From Brevundimonas sp. SH203 (GTDB lineage Bacteria; Pseudomonadota; Alphaproteobacteria; Caulobacterales; Caulobacteraceae): 64,000 nt of DNA. Numbering within the stretch: position 1 is the first letter of the stretch; the number at the start of each line of letters is the position of its first letter. Shown here one piece after another: positions 16,866-25,933 of the stretch. Below the pieces are notes generated by a model that was given only the letters and a program-made list of their open reading frames with translations, made no database searches and had not been told where the DNA came from. The position numbers and the translations under genes were made by a program. The stretch is from the NCBI RefSeq assembly GCF_002157625.1, contig NZ_BDMM01000004.1, positions 1 to 64,000 of the forward strand, given 5' to 3'.

Positions 16866-18593
16866 ATGCGCATCAAGGCCCTGTTCGCCGCCGTCAGCCT
16901 GACGACCCTAGCCGCCTGTGCGACCGCGCCCCGGCCGGCCGTTCCGACGCCGCGCGAATCGACGGCCTTCACCCTGGCCACGGACCAGCCGCGCACGGCC
17001 GAACAGCGGGCCATGCAGTTCGACAAGGCCGATCTGACCCTCAAGGTCATCCCCGCCGACAAGGCCATCGACGCCGTCGCCGTGCTGGACTTCACCGCCA
17101 CGGCGCCGCTGGAACGGCTGGTGGTCGAGCTGGACACGCTGCTGACCATCGCCTCGGTGCAAGTGGACGGGGTCGAGGTTCCCGCCGACCGCTGGTCCAA
17201 CCCCGAGGGGCGTCTGACGGTCGCCCTGCCCCGCCCGCTGGCGGTCGGACAGAAGACGGCCCTGCGTATCGCCTATGCCGGCCGGCCGCGCGTGGCGCCC
17301 CGCGCGCCGTGGGACGGCGGCTTCGTCTGGTCCACCGCCCCGACGGGCGAGCCCTGGATCGCCACGGCGGTTCAGGGCGAGGGCTGCGACATCTTCTGGC
17401 CCTGTATCGACAGCCCGCACGGCGAGCCGGCCCGCGTCGATCTGCACATCACCGTCCCGTCCGACCTGTCGGCGCCGTCCAACGGCCGTTTCCTGGGCAA
17501 GGTCGATCACGGCGACGGCTGGACCACCTGGAACTGGTCGGCGAAATCGCCCAACACCTACGCCATCGCCCTGAACGTCGGGCCGTATGAGGCGGTGACG
17601 GGCGACTATCGCAGCCGGTTCGGCAATACGATCCCGATGGCCTACTGGCATCTGAAGTCGGACGCGCCGGAACAGGTCCAGGCCCTGTTCGCCCAGTTCC
17701 CGCAGATGCTGGACTTCTTCGAGGCGACGGTCGGCCCCTATCCCTTCGGCGACGAGAAGATGGGGGTGGTGGAGACGCCGCACCTGGGCATGGAACACCA
17801 GACCATCAACGCCTATGGCAACGGCTACAAGATCGACGGGCGGGGCTATGACTGGCTGCTGCAGCACGAGTTCGCCCACGAATGGTTCGGCAACCAGCTG
17901 ACCAACCAGAACGCCGACGACATGTGGCTGCACGAAGGGCTGGGCAGCTATATGCAGCCGCTGTATGCGCGCTGGCTGCTGGGCGACCGCTACATGCAGC
18001 GCGAACTGGCCAATCAGCGCGAGGGGCTGGTCAATAAATATCCGGTCGTGTCGGGCGCGCCCAAGACCGAGGACGAGGTCTATAAGGGCGACGTCGGGCC
18101 GGGCAACGACATCTATTCCAAGGGCTCGCTGATCAGCCATAGCTTGCGGATGCTGATCGGCGACGCGGCTTTCCACGAGGCGATCACCCGGCTGGTCTAT
18201 GGGCGGCCCGATCCGCGACCGGGCAATTTCGCGCCCCTCTATCGATCGACCGACGACTTCCTGGCCATCGTCAATGCGGTGACGGGCCAGGACTATGGCT
18301 GGTTCTTCCGGGGCTATCTCTACAACGCCGCCCTGCCGGTGCTGAGCCAGACGCGCGAGGACGAGGGTCTGCGGCTGGAATGGACGACCGGCGACGGCGG
18401 GGTCTTCACCATGCCGGTCGAGGTGGAGATCGACGGCGTGGTCCAGGTCGTGCCGATGACGGACGGTCGCGGGCGGATCGCGGTCCCGGCCGGCGCCCAT
18501 GTGCTGATCGACCCGCAGAACAAGGTGCTGCGCCAGATGGACGTGATCGACGAGTTGCAGGCTTACAAGGCGGCGCAGAAGGCCGCGCGTTGA
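16866..18593 (+). CDS. M1-family metallopeptidase, predicted lipoprotein
   Basis: 575 residues. The N-terminus is a lipoprotein signal (LTTLAACAT with lipobox Cys). The catalytic zinc motif is HEFAHEW at residues 334-340, with the third ligand Glu357 in the expected WLHEG position. The upstream substrate-recognition element is GMEHQTINAYGNG, a variant of GAMEN. The protein is shorter than full-length aminopeptidase N and lacks the long C-terminal helical domain, like other bacterial M1 lipoproteins. It probably trims peptides in the periplasm. Confidence 0.93.
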   Translation: MRIKALFAAVSLTTLAACATAPRPAVPTPRESTAFTLATDQPRTAEQRAMQFDKADLTLKVIPADKAIDAVAVLDFTATAPLERLVVELDTLLTIASVQVDGVEVPADRWSNPEGRLTVALPRPLAVGQKTALRIAYAGRPRVAPRAPWDGGFVWSTAPTGEPWIATAVQGEGCDIFWPCIDSPHGEPARVDLHITVPSDLSAPSNGRFLGKVDHGDGWTTWNWSAKSPNTYAIALNVGPYEAVTGDYRSRFGNTIPMAYWHLKSDAPEQVQALFAQFPQMLDFFEATVGPYPFGDEKMGVVETPHLGMEHQTINAYGNGYKIDGRGYDWLLQHEFAHEWFGNQLTNQNADDMWLHEGLGSYMQPLYARWLLGDRYMQRELANQREGLVNKYPVVSGAPKTEDEVYKGDVGPGNDIYSKGSLISHSLRMLIGDAAFHEAITRLVYGRPDPRPGNFAPLYRSTDDFLAIVNAVTGQDYGWFFRGYLYNAALPVLSQTREDEGLRLEWTTGDGGVFTMPVEVEIDGVVQVVPMTDGRGRIAVPAGAHVLIDPQNKVLRQMDVIDELQAYKAAQKAAR

Positions 18594-18609
18594 TCCTGCA
18601 CTCCAACGC

Positions 18610-18717
18610 CCGTCATCCTCGGGCTTGACCCGAGGATCGGCTGATCCGCCACCTAAAGAGAAAGTCAGGCACAGTGCGCCCTGCGCCCGATCCTCGGGTC
18701 AAGCCCGAGGATGACGG
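18610..18717. repeat. REP-like element with perfect 31-bp inverted arms
   Basis: The arms at 18610-18640 and 18687-18717 are perfect inverse copies. Each arm is itself a small palindrome (CCTCGGG/CCCGAGG around CTTGA) with CGTCATC at the outer end. Such CGTCATCCTCGGG-type elements are dispersed in alphaproteobacterial intergenic regions. It lies between convergent genes, so it may also stop transcription from both sides. Confidence 0.8.
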
Positions 18718-18734
18718 ATATAAGAGACTGGGGC

Positions 18735-19511
18735 TCAGGCCGCCGCCACCGTCACCGACTGGCGCACCATCTGGCAGCGTTCCTGGGTGGTCAGGAAGGC
18801 GATGTCGGCGGCGTCGCGACCGCAGGCGATCCGCACCAGCCCCTCGACCGGGGCCAGGCCCGTGGGGTCGACCAGCCACCAGCCGTTGTCCAGCCAGACC
18901 TCGAAGATGGCGTGGAAGTCGGGCGGGGTCAGCTGATGGGCGAAGGCGCTGACGGCGCGCGCGGGAATGCCCGAGGCGCGGCACAGGGTCATGCCCAGAT
19001 GGGTGAAGTCGCGGCACACCCCCGCCCGGTCGATGAAGGTGCGGGCCGCCGTCGTTTCGGTGTCCGACACCCCATGCTCGTAATCGACGTGTTCGGAAAT
19101 CCAGTTCAGGATCGCCAGAACCCGCGCCCCGCCGGCCGTCTCGCCGAACTCGCGCGCGACGAAGCGGCCGAACTGGTCCGACGGGCAGTAGCGGCTGGGC
19201 TGGAGATAGGGCAGCACCTCGGCCGGCAGTTCGCCCCAGTCGTGTTGCGACACGTCGGGCGGCAGGCCCTTCAGCACGCCATTGTCCACCAGCGCCTCAT
19301 AGGTCAGCCGCACCTCGCCCGAGACGTGGCAGCGCAGGGTGCGTGCGCCGAAATCGACGTCCTGATCCTCGTGAAAGTCGACCGGCGGATCGAAGGTCAG
19401 GCTTTCCTCCAGAATGTCCTGACCCGGCCAGTGCGCGACCTGAAGCTTATAGATGGCGTCCGTCGGCGGATCGAAACGATACAGAAGCTCGGCGCGCACG
19501 CGCAGTTTCAT
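18735..19511 (-). CDS. Transglutaminase-like cysteine protease-fold protein
   Basis: 258 residues from the ATG at 19511 (MKLRVRAELLYRFDPP). The N-terminal half is a beta-rich segment found in bacterial transglutaminase-like proteins. The catalytic triad of the C-terminal domain is visible: Cys in RAGVCRDFTHL, His in PDFHAIFEVW and Asp in WLVDPTG. Such proteins are cytosolic amidases or cross-linking enzymes of uncertain substrate. It is divergent from bphO with about 145 bp between the starts. Confidence 0.9.
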   Translation of the reverse strand: MKLRVRAELLYRFDPPTDAIYKLQVAHWPGQDILEESLTFDPPVDFHEDQDVDFGARTLRCHVSGEVRLTYEALVDNGVLKGLPPDVSQHDWGELPAEVLPYLQPSRYCPSDQFGRFVAREFGETAGGARVLAILNWISEHVDYEHGVSDTETTAARTFIDRAGVCRDFTHLGMTLCRASGIPARAVSAFAHQLTPPDFHAIFEVWLDNGWWLVDPTGLAPVEGLVRIACGRDAADIAFLTTQERCQMVRQSVTVAAA

Positions 19512-19656
19512 GAGGGCGACCGATCCAAGGCGAAAAAAGCGAGAGAGGCTGCTGAACGTCATGCGACCTGAGCCGTTCCGTGCAGCGCCGAGCCTTGTAG
19601 CGCGCCTCTCGCCGAGAGGAAATCGACAAGCCAACACAGTGTGTTAATCTGAACTC

Positions 19657-20244
19657 ATGAGTGCTTCCCCCATTCTTCTCGCCCTTCGGGAAGCCACGGC
19701 CGCCGCGCACGAGACGCTGGAAAACGAGGCCCGGATCGAGGCGCGTCTGGCCCAGGTCGAGACGCGGCCCGACGCGGTGGCGGCCTTCTATCGGTTTCAC
19801 GCGGGCCTGGAGCCGGTCAGCCATCCGCTGGCCGCCCGGCTGAACGCCGAGGTCGGCGGCGGTTTCGAACCCCGCTCTCGCGCCGACGGCATCGCCAAAG
19901 ACCTGGCGGACCTGGGCGTCGCGCGTCCGACGGCGGCCCGCGTCGAGGGACCGGCTTCCGCCGGAGAAGCGCTGGGCTGGATCTATGTGGCGGAAGGCTC
20001 GATGCTGGGCGGGCGGATCATCCGTCGGCGTCTGACCACCGAGGGGCGGGGGCTGGACGGTCTGGCATTCCTCGATCCCTATGGCGAGGAAACCGGCGCC
20101 CGCTGGCGCGCCTTCATGACCCTGCTGGACCAGGCCTGCGCCGCCGGTCGCGCGGATGTCGACCAGATCGTCAAGGGCGGCGTGGACGGCTTCGCCTTCG
20201 CGCATCGCATCCTGCAGCCGCGCGTGCAGGAGGCCGCCGCTTGA
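19657..20244 (+). CDS. bphO: Biliverdin-producing heme oxygenase (BphO)
   Basis: 195 residues. The probable proximal heme ligand is His18 in EATAAAHETLE, and the distal helix has the glycine-rich GWIYVAEGSMLGGRIIRRRL. BphO cleaves heme to biliverdin IXalpha, the chromophore of the bacteriophytochrome encoded next. Its stop codon overlaps the start of bphP (TTGA), so enzyme and photoreceptor are made together. Confidence 0.94.
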   Translation: MSASPILLALREATAAAHETLENEARIEARLAQVETRPDAVAAFYRFHAGLEPVSHPLAARLNAEVGGGFEPRSRADGIAKDLADLGVARPTAARVEGPASAGEALGWIYVAEGSMLGGRIIRRRLTTEGRGLDGLAFLDPYGEETGARWRAFMTLLDQACAAGRADVDQIVKGGVDGFAFAHRILQPRVQEAAA

Positions 20245-22415
20245 CCGAAACCCTCGATCAGATCGAGCCCGACCTGACCCAGTGCGATCGCGAGCCGATC
20301 CACATCCCCGGATCGATCCAGCCGCACGGCTTCATGCTGGTGCTGGACCTGCAGTCGCTGACGATCCGTCAGGGCGCGGGCCTGATCGAGGACCTGACCG
20401 GACGCAGCATCTGGATCGGCCGGTCCGTGGGCGAGGTTCTGGGCGATGTCGCGGATCGCCGCATCCGGTCGATGGCGGCGCTTCAGGAGACGGGCTTCGT
20501 CTGCCGCTGGCGGGCGACCAACCGGCTGGAATACGACGTCGTCGTCCATCTGGCGCCCGGCCCCACGCCCGGCCTGCCCAGCGGCCTGATGATCATCGAG
20601 GTCGAACAAAGCTCGCAGCAGGCGCGACTGGGCGTCGATCTGGTGTCCAGCCTGGACGCCGCCGGCGCCGCGCTGGAACGCGCCGTCACGGTGCATGGGC
20701 TGTGCGAGCGGGCGGCGGAGGCCTTTCGCCGCCTGACCGGCTTCGACCGGGTGATGATCTATCGTTTTCAGGACGACGAGGCCGGACAGGTCGTCGCCGA
20801 ATCCCGCGCCGACGGGACCGGATCGTTCCTGAACCACCATTTCCCCGCGACCGACATTCCGCGTCAGGCGCGAGCCCTTTACCTGCGCAATCCGGTTCGG
20901 GTCATTCCCGACAGCCGCTATACGCCCCAGCCCCTGCGGCCGACCACGCCGGGCGAGACGCCGCTGGACATGAGCGACAGCGGCCTGCGGTCGGTGTCGC
21001 CGGTTCATTTGCAGTATCTGCGGAACATGGACGTTCGCGCCTCCGCCTCGGTGTCGATCATCGTGGACGACGCCCTGTGGGGTCTGGTGGCGTGTCACAA
21101 CGCCTCGCCCAAACTGCTGCCGTTCGAGCTTCGGGTCGGCTGCACGACCCTGGCCCGCAATCTGGCGCGCCAGCTGAAGGCCAAGGGCGACGCCGAGCTT
21201 TATCGCGACCGCACCCGCCTGCGCCGGCTGGAGGACCAGCTGGTCGCCCGCCTGCCGACGGACAGGCCGCTGGCCGCCGCCCTGGCCGAACGGGCCGATC
21301 CGCTGATGGAGCTGGCCGGGGCGGACGGCCTGGCCATCGTGTCCGAGGGCGAGATCAGGACGTTCGGACACACCCCGCCGACCGAGGGCGTGCGCGTCAT
21401 CGCCGACTGGGTCGCCGAACGGCCGGGCCTGCGTCCCGTGTCGTCTCGCGCCTTGTCGACGGTCCTGCCCCAGGCCAGGGCCTGGACCACCCACGGCAGC
21501 GGGCTGCTGGCCGTGAACCTGCCGCTCGAACACCCGCTGTCGATCCTGTGGTTCCGGGCCGAGGTGCGCGAGACGGTGCGCTGGGCCGGCAATCCCGCGA
21601 TGGCCGAGAAGACCGACCCAAACGCCACGCTGAACCCGCGCGCCTCGTTCGAAAGCTGGTCCGAGGAAGTCGCGGGCCAGGCGAGGCGATGGGGACCGGC
21701 CGCGATCGAATCCGCCGGGCGGTTGCGCGACACCCTGGCCGACTTCGCCGCCATCGATCAGTTGCGGCGGCTGAACCGTTCGCTGCAGACCAGTCTGTCC
21801 GAGCGCGACCTTCGGCTGGAGCAGCAGCATTATCTGATCCGCGAGGTGAACCACCGCGTCCAGAACAGCCTGACCCTGGTATCCAGTTTTCTGGGGCTGC
21901 AGGCCCGCGAACAGACCGACGGACCGGCCGTCGCCGCCCTGAACGAGGCCCGTCGGCGCGTCCGGGCCGTGTCGGCGGTGCATAGTCTGCTGTATCGCGG
22001 CGACACCGCGACCACCGTGGACATGGCCCGCTACATCGGCGGTTTGGTCGAAGACCTGGCGTCCAGCATGGGCGCCGACTGGGCGGCGGCGACCGAGACC
22101 GATCTGGCGCCGGTCTGCATCGATGCGGGACGGGCCGTGACCATCGGTCTGATCCTGACCGAACTGATCATCAACGCCCAGAAATACGCCTATGGCGGCC
22201 GGCCCGGCCCGTTGCGCATCGCCTTCGAGGAAGACGGGGCGATCTTCAGGATGACGGTCGAGGACGAGGGCGCCGGCGGTCATCTGGCCGGCAAGGGGTT
22301 CGGCTCCATGATGATCCAGAGCCTGGTCGGACAGTTGGAGGGCGTGATCGACTATCGCGACCGAAGCCCCGGCCTATCCGTCACGCTGAAGGCGCGGATC
22401 GACCCGCTGGTCTGA
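20241..22415 (+). CDS. bphP: Bacteriophytochrome histidine kinase
   Basis: 724 residues starting at TTG, which overlaps the bphO stop. PAS domain with the biliverdin-attachment Cys15 (LTQCDREPIHIPGSIQPHG), GAF domain with PATDIPRQAR, and PHY domain with the tongue (WAGNPAM, then PRASFESW). The output is a HisKA_2-type kinase with His538 in NHRVQNSLTLVSSFLG and a HATPase domain. It senses red/far-red light. No response regulator gene is adjacent, so the phosphorelay partner must lie elsewhere. The HisKA_2 output differs from the plain HisKA of Agrobacterium BphP1. Confidence 0.95.
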   Translation: MTETLDQIEPDLTQCDREPIHIPGSIQPHGFMLVLDLQSLTIRQGAGLIEDLTGRSIWIGRSVGEVLGDVADRRIRSMAALQETGFVCRWRATNRLEYDVVVHLAPGPTPGLPSGLMIIEVEQSSQQARLGVDLVSSLDAAGAALERAVTVHGLCERAAEAFRRLTGFDRVMIYRFQDDEAGQVVAESRADGTGSFLNHHFPATDIPRQARALYLRNPVRVIPDSRYTPQPLRPTTPGETPLDMSDSGLRSVSPVHLQYLRNMDVRASASVSIIVDDALWGLVACHNASPKLLPFELRVGCTTLARNLARQLKAKGDAELYRDRTRLRRLEDQLVARLPTDRPLAAALAERADPLMELAGADGLAIVSEGEIRTFGHTPPTEGVRVIADWVAERPGLRPVSSRALSTVLPQARAWTTHGSGLLAVNLPLEHPLSILWFRAEVRETVRWAGNPAMAEKTDPNATLNPRASFESWSEEVAGQARRWGPAAIESAGRLRDTLADFAAIDQLRRLNRSLQTSLSERDLRLEQQHYLIREVNHRVQNSLTLVSSFLGLQAREQTDGPAVAALNEARRRVRAVSAVHSLLYRGDTATTVDMARYIGGLVEDLASSMGADWAAATETDLAPVCIDAGRAVTIGLILTELIINAQKYAYGGRPGPLRIAFEEDGAIFRMTVEDEGAGGHLAGKGFGSMMIQSLVGQLEGVIDYRDRSPGLSVTLKARIDPLV

Positions 22416-22427
22416 TGGCCGCACAGA

Positions 22428-22464
22428 AAAAGGGCGCGGAAGCCAGAAGCCGCCGCGCCCTTTT
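22428..22464. terminator. Bidirectional terminator between bphP and the cold-shock gene
   Basis: A 12-bp perfect stem (AAAAGGGCGCGG with its complement) with a 13-base loop. It has A residues on one side and T residues on the other, so it can serve both convergent genes. Confidence 0.85.
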
Positions 22465-22487
22465 CCAGCCTTTGAAGGCCGTTCGAC

Positions 22488-22691
22488 CTAGAGGAGTTTG
22501 AGCTCCACCGCCGACGTCTTGCCGCGCTGGTTTTCCAGCTCGTACTCGACCTTGGCGTTTTCATCGAGGCCCTGAAGGCCAGCCTTCTGAACGGCGGTGA
22601 CGTGAACGAACACGTCCGAACCGCCGCTGTCGGGCTGGATAAAGCCGTAGCCCTTGGTGGGGTTGAACCACTTGACCGTGCCGGTCGCCAT
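22488..22691 (-). CDS. Cold-shock domain protein (CspA family)
   Basis: 67 residues from the ATG at 22691 (MATGTVKWFNPTKGYGFIQP), preceded by GGAGACGCAGAC. RNP1 (KGYGFIQPD) and RNP2 (VFVHVTAV) are intact. It binds single-stranded RNA and DNA as an RNA chaperone. About 200 bp separate it from the upstream gene, enough for the long leader often seen with cold-shock genes. Confidence 0.96.
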   Translation of the reverse strand: MATGTVKWFNPTKGYGFIQPDSGGSDVFVHVTAVQKAGLQGLDENAKVEYELENQRGKTSAVELKLL

Positions 22692-22889
22692 GTCTGCGTC
22701 TCCGTAAACGCGCTTTTCCAGGCGGGCCCCATCTCCAGGTGACCCGACAATCCAACTGGACAGCTCGTTCAGGCGAAGGAGCGAAACGCAGGTTTGGACC
22801 CCACGCGAAATCCGGACTGTGCCGATGTTGTCACCCGGCTTTCCCAGACGGTCAACAGCGAAATCGATTCGCAATCGCCGCATTCAACC

Positions 22890-23600
22890 TTAACGACAGA
22901 TGCCCCCGGCCGAGCCGTCGAGGTGCAGATGGTCGGCGTGGGCGGCGTTGTAGTCGGGCGACAAGACCGTCGAAAACAGGCCGCAGGCGCCGTCGCGAAC
23001 CCGGTGCAGGAAGCGCGACCCCGCCTGGCCCGCCGGCCCCTCGCCGCCCCAGTCCTTCGCCACGCGGATGGCGCGCCCGTCCTTCAGGGTGACGGCGGCG
23101 ACGTCCAGGGCGTTGGCCCGGGCGTGTTCGCTGGGCCGCTCGCCCTGATCCTCCGAGCCATAGATGCGGCGGCAGGCATAGGTTCCGAAGTTTTCGACCC
23201 GCGCCGGCTCGGACCCCAGTTCCTCGCGCGCGACGGGGCGCAGCACCTGACGGTCCCAGATGACGTAGCGGACGGCCAGAGGACACTCCATGACCACGTT
23301 CGCGGGGGCCAGCGGCGTCACCGCCCCGCCCGCGATCCTGACCGCGCCCCGCACCACGCAGAAGCCGCCGTCGTCGCGATCCGCCGCACGCTCGACCTGG
23401 ACCCCGGCGTCGCGGAGGGCCTTCATACAGGCGTCGGTCGCCCGTTCCAGCGCCTCGGCGGGCGCGGCGGCGTCCACGCCGAAGGCGGCGACCTTGGCCG
23501 CCGTCGCGCCGCCCACCGGCCGGTTGAGGTCCAGCGGCTTCCACGGCAGGTCCTGGGGCGGGGCGAAGACGTTCAGCAGGGCGAAACCGGCGCAGACCAT
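22890..23600 (-). CDS. Extensin-like C-terminal domain protein
   Basis: 236 residues. An in-frame stop lies just before the ATG at 23600, with AGGAG nine bases upstream, so the start is firm. A short hydrophobic N-terminus is followed by the extensin-like_C domain: NRPVGGATAAKVAAFG, CPLAVRYVIWDRQVL, SEHARANALDVAA, DYNAAHADHLHLD and the terminal GGICR. The conserved cysteines and His/Asp residues suggest a fold related to D-Ala-D-Ala carboxypeptidases and hydrolases. An envelope role is likely, but the activity is unproven. Confidence 0.85.
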   Translation of the reverse strand: MVCAGFALLNVFAPPQDLPWKPLDLNRPVGGATAAKVAAFGVDAAAPAEALERATDACMKALRDAGVQVERAADRDDGGFCVVRGAVRIAGGAVTPLAPANVVMECPLAVRYVIWDRQVLRPVAREELGSEPARVENFGTYACRRIYGSEDQGERPSEHARANALDVAAVTLKDGRAIRVAKDWGGEGPAGQAGSRFLHRVRDGACGLFSTVLSPDYNAAHADHLHLDGSAGGICR

Positions 23601-23781
23601 CAGGCCGATCTCCTAGACCAGATTCCACATCTCCGCCAGATCGCGCTTCATCCGTCCCCCGACAGGCCCGCGTTCGATGCGAGGCCCCGCCCTCCTAACG
23701 CCTCACGCCCCGAACGGCTCCGCTTCGGCGCCCGGACGGCTTTTGCTTGCCGCCCGGTCGAACCTGGCCCACTCTTTCGTC

Positions 23782-24531
23782 ATGGGAAAGAAATCCGACG
23801 CCTATGACGCCGAGCTGGAGCAGATCCAGCTGGCCATCGTCCAGGCCCAGGCCTGGAGCATCGAACACGGCTCGCGCGTGGTCATCGTGCTGGAGGGCCG
23901 GGACACCGCCGGCAAGGACGGCGCCATCAAGCGGCTGACCGAATATATGTCGCCGCGCCAGACCCGCGTCGTCGCCCTGCCCAAGCCCAGCGACCGGGAA
24001 ACCAGCCAGTGGTATTTCCAACGCTATGTGCCCCACCTGCCGGCGGCGGGCGAGACGGTCATCTTCAACCGCTCCTGGTACAACCGCGCCGGGGTGGAGC
24101 CGGTGATGGGATACTGCACGCCCGAGCAGTACGCCCAGTTCATGACCGACGCCCCGCGCTTCGAGAGGATGCTGACCGACGACGGCATCATCCTGATCAA
24201 GATATGGCTGGACATCTCGCGCAAGGAACAGGCGACACGGCTGAAGGCGCGGCGCACCGACCCGCTGAAGAAGTTCAAGCTGTCGTCGCTCGACGCCGAG
24301 GCCGAGGCGCGGTTCGACGCCTATTCCGACGCGCGCGACCGGATGCTGGACGAGACCGACCGCGACTATGCGCCCTGGACCGTCGTGGCCACCGACGACA
24401 AGAAGACGGCGCGGCTGAACATCGGACGGTTCATCCTGTCGGTGCTGAAACACACTGACCTGCCGATCAGGAAGCCGGACCCGGACGTAGTGTTCGGCGC
24501 CCACAAGGCCAAGGAGCGGCTGGCGCGCTGA
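23782..24531 (+). CDS. ppk2: Polyphosphate kinase 2 family protein
   Basis: 249 residues from the ATG at 23782 (MGKKSDAYDAELEQIQLAIV). Walker A GRDTAGKDGAIKRL, the lid region (MSPRQTRVVALPKPSDRE, then WYFQRYVPHLPAAGE), FNRSWYNRAGVEPVMG and the DISRKEQATRLKAR segment are typical of PPK2. The enzyme transfers phosphate between polyphosphate and nucleoside di- or monophosphates. It is convergent with the Rieske gene, with only three bases between the two stop codons. Confidence 0.95.
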   Translation: MGKKSDAYDAELEQIQLAIVQAQAWSIEHGSRVVIVLEGRDTAGKDGAIKRLTEYMSPRQTRVVALPKPSDRETSQWYFQRYVPHLPAAGETVIFNRSWYNRAGVEPVMGYCTPEQYAQFMTDAPRFERMLTDDGIILIKIWLDISRKEQATRLKARRTDPLKKFKLSSLDAEAEARFDAYSDARDRMLDETDRDYAPWTVVATDDKKTARLNIGRFILSVLKHTDLPIRKPDPDVVFGAHKAKERLAR

Positions 24532-24534
24532 ACG

Positions 24535-24912
24535 TCAGGCGGTGCGGACGATCCCGCCCGAGGCAGCGACCGGCCATGGCGTCAGCCGTCCGCCCGCGCA
24601 AGGTCCGCCCTGGCATTCGCCGGTCAGCGGCTCGAACACCGCCCCGTGCCAGCCGCACAGGATCAGCGTCCCGTCCGGCGTCAGATAGCGGTCGATCTCC
24701 ATGGCGATGGGAAAGCCCGCATGGGGACAGCGGTCGACCCAGCCGGCCACCTGCCCGTCCTTCCTGACCACGAAGCCGTGGAAGAAGGCCTCGCCGATCT
24801 GCAGCACGAAGCCGCGCGAGCCGGGGTCGGCGATGTCACTCTCGGCGCACAGGGCCACGCCGGGCGGCGTCTTCCAGACCCGTTTGCGCTCGGTCGCGGC
24901 GGCGTCAGACAC
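24535..24912 (-). CDS. Rieske [2Fe-2S] domain protein
   Basis: 125 residues starting at GTG 24912, which overlaps the end of gpsA by eight bases. The cluster ligands are seen in DRCPHAGFP and [11 protein letters not shown] (C-x-H and C-x2-H). It is a small stand-alone Rieske protein, probably an electron carrier for an oxygenase or a nitrite-reductase-small-subunit-like protein. The translational coupling to gpsA is likely only an operon economy. Confidence 0.9.
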   Translation of the reverse strand: MSDAAATERKRVWKTPPGVALCAESDIADPGSRGFVLQIGEAFFHGFVVRKDGQVAGWVDRCPHAGFPIAMEIDRYLTPDGTLILCGWHGAVFEPLTGECQGGPCAGGRLTPWPVAASGGIVRTA

Positions 24913-25933
24913 GCTCGGCCTTGAGCGGGCGCGACAGCAGGCCGTCGATCAGGCCGTCCACGTCGATCTCGCCCGCCAGCAGGGCCGCGACGCCTTCCGA
25001 GATCGGGATTTCCACGCCGAGACGCGCGGCCAGTTCCCGCACCGCCGGCGCGCTCTCGTAACCTTCGGCCACCGACCGTTTACCGGCCAAAGCCTGTTCC
25101 ACCGTCTGCCCCTGACCCAGGGCCAGACCCAGGCTCATGTTGCGCGACTGGGGGCTGGAGCAGGTCAGGACCAGATCGCCCAGGCCACACAGCCCCGCCA
25201 CCGTCTCGGCCTGACCGCCCATGGCGACGGCGAGACGGGTCATTTCCGCAAAGCCCCGCGTGATCAGGGCGGCGTGGGCGCTGCGGCCCAGCTGACGCCC
25301 CTCGGAAATGCCACAGGCGATGGCCAAGACGTTCTTCAGCGCCCCGCCCGCCTCGGCGCCGACCAGATCGGTCGCCAGATAGGGCCGGAAGCCGGGCGCC
25401 GACAGGGTGTTCAGCAACGCCTGACCCAGCGCCTGATCGGCGCAGGCCAGGGTCACGGCGGTCGGCAGGCCGCGCGACACCTCGCCCGCGAAACTGGGCC
25501 CCGACAGGACGGCGGCGGACGCGCCCGGCAGGGTTTCGGCCAGCACCTCGGTCATCAGCTTCATCGTGCCGCGCTCGACGCCCTTGGAACACAGCACCAC
25601 CGGCACGCCGGCCCGTTGATGGGGCGCGAAAGCGGTCAGGGTGGCGCGCATATGCTGGGCCGGCGGCACCGCCAGGATCAGGTCGCAACCGCCCAGCTCG
25701 GACAGGTCCGCAGTGAACCTCAGCCCCTCCGCCAGCGGCACGCCGGGCAGATAGAGGTCGTTGGCCCGCGTCGCCCGCATCGTTTCGACCAGCTGCTGCT
25801 CGCGCGCCTGAAGCGTCGTCTCCAGACCCGCGCGCACGCACACCTGCGCCAGGGCCGTGCCCCAGGCGCCCGCGCCGATGACCCCTGCCGTGCGGAATTC
25901 CATACGCCCTCCCGAGGCGGTTTCGTTCGTCAT
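24905..25933 (-). CDS. gpsA: NAD(P)-dependent glycerol-3-phosphate dehydrogenase
   Basis: 342 residues. The ATG at 25933 overlaps the tsaD stop (ATGA). The Rossmann motif is [15 protein letters not shown], followed by [30 protein letters not shown], the catalytic-lysine region [13 protein letters not shown] and [16 protein letters not shown]. It makes sn-glycerol-3-phosphate for phospholipids. The open frame runs further upstream inside tsaD, but that extension is not part of the protein. Confidence 0.96.
   Translation of the reverse strand: MTNETASGGRMEFRTAGVIGAGAWGTALAQVCVRAGLETTLQAREQQLVETMRATRANDLYLPGVPLAEGLRFTADLSELGGCDLILAVPPAQHMRATLTAFAPHQRAGVPVVLCSKGVERGTMKLMTEVLAETLPGASAAVLSGPSFAGEVSRGLPTAVTLACADQALGQALLNTLSAPGFRPYLATDLVGAEAGGALKNVLAIACGISEGRQLGRSAHAALITRGFAEMTRLAVAMGGQAETVAGLCGLGDLVLTCSSPQSRNMSLGLALGQGQTVEQALAGKRSVAEGYESAPAVRELAARLGVEIPISEGVAALLAGEIDVDGLIDGLLSRPLKAERV

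Noticed and set aside
20079..22283. Very long open frame on the minus strand opposite bphP
   Set aside because: It is a by-product of GC-rich codon use in bphP. It has glycine/arginine/glutamine-rich low-complexity sequence and no domain.
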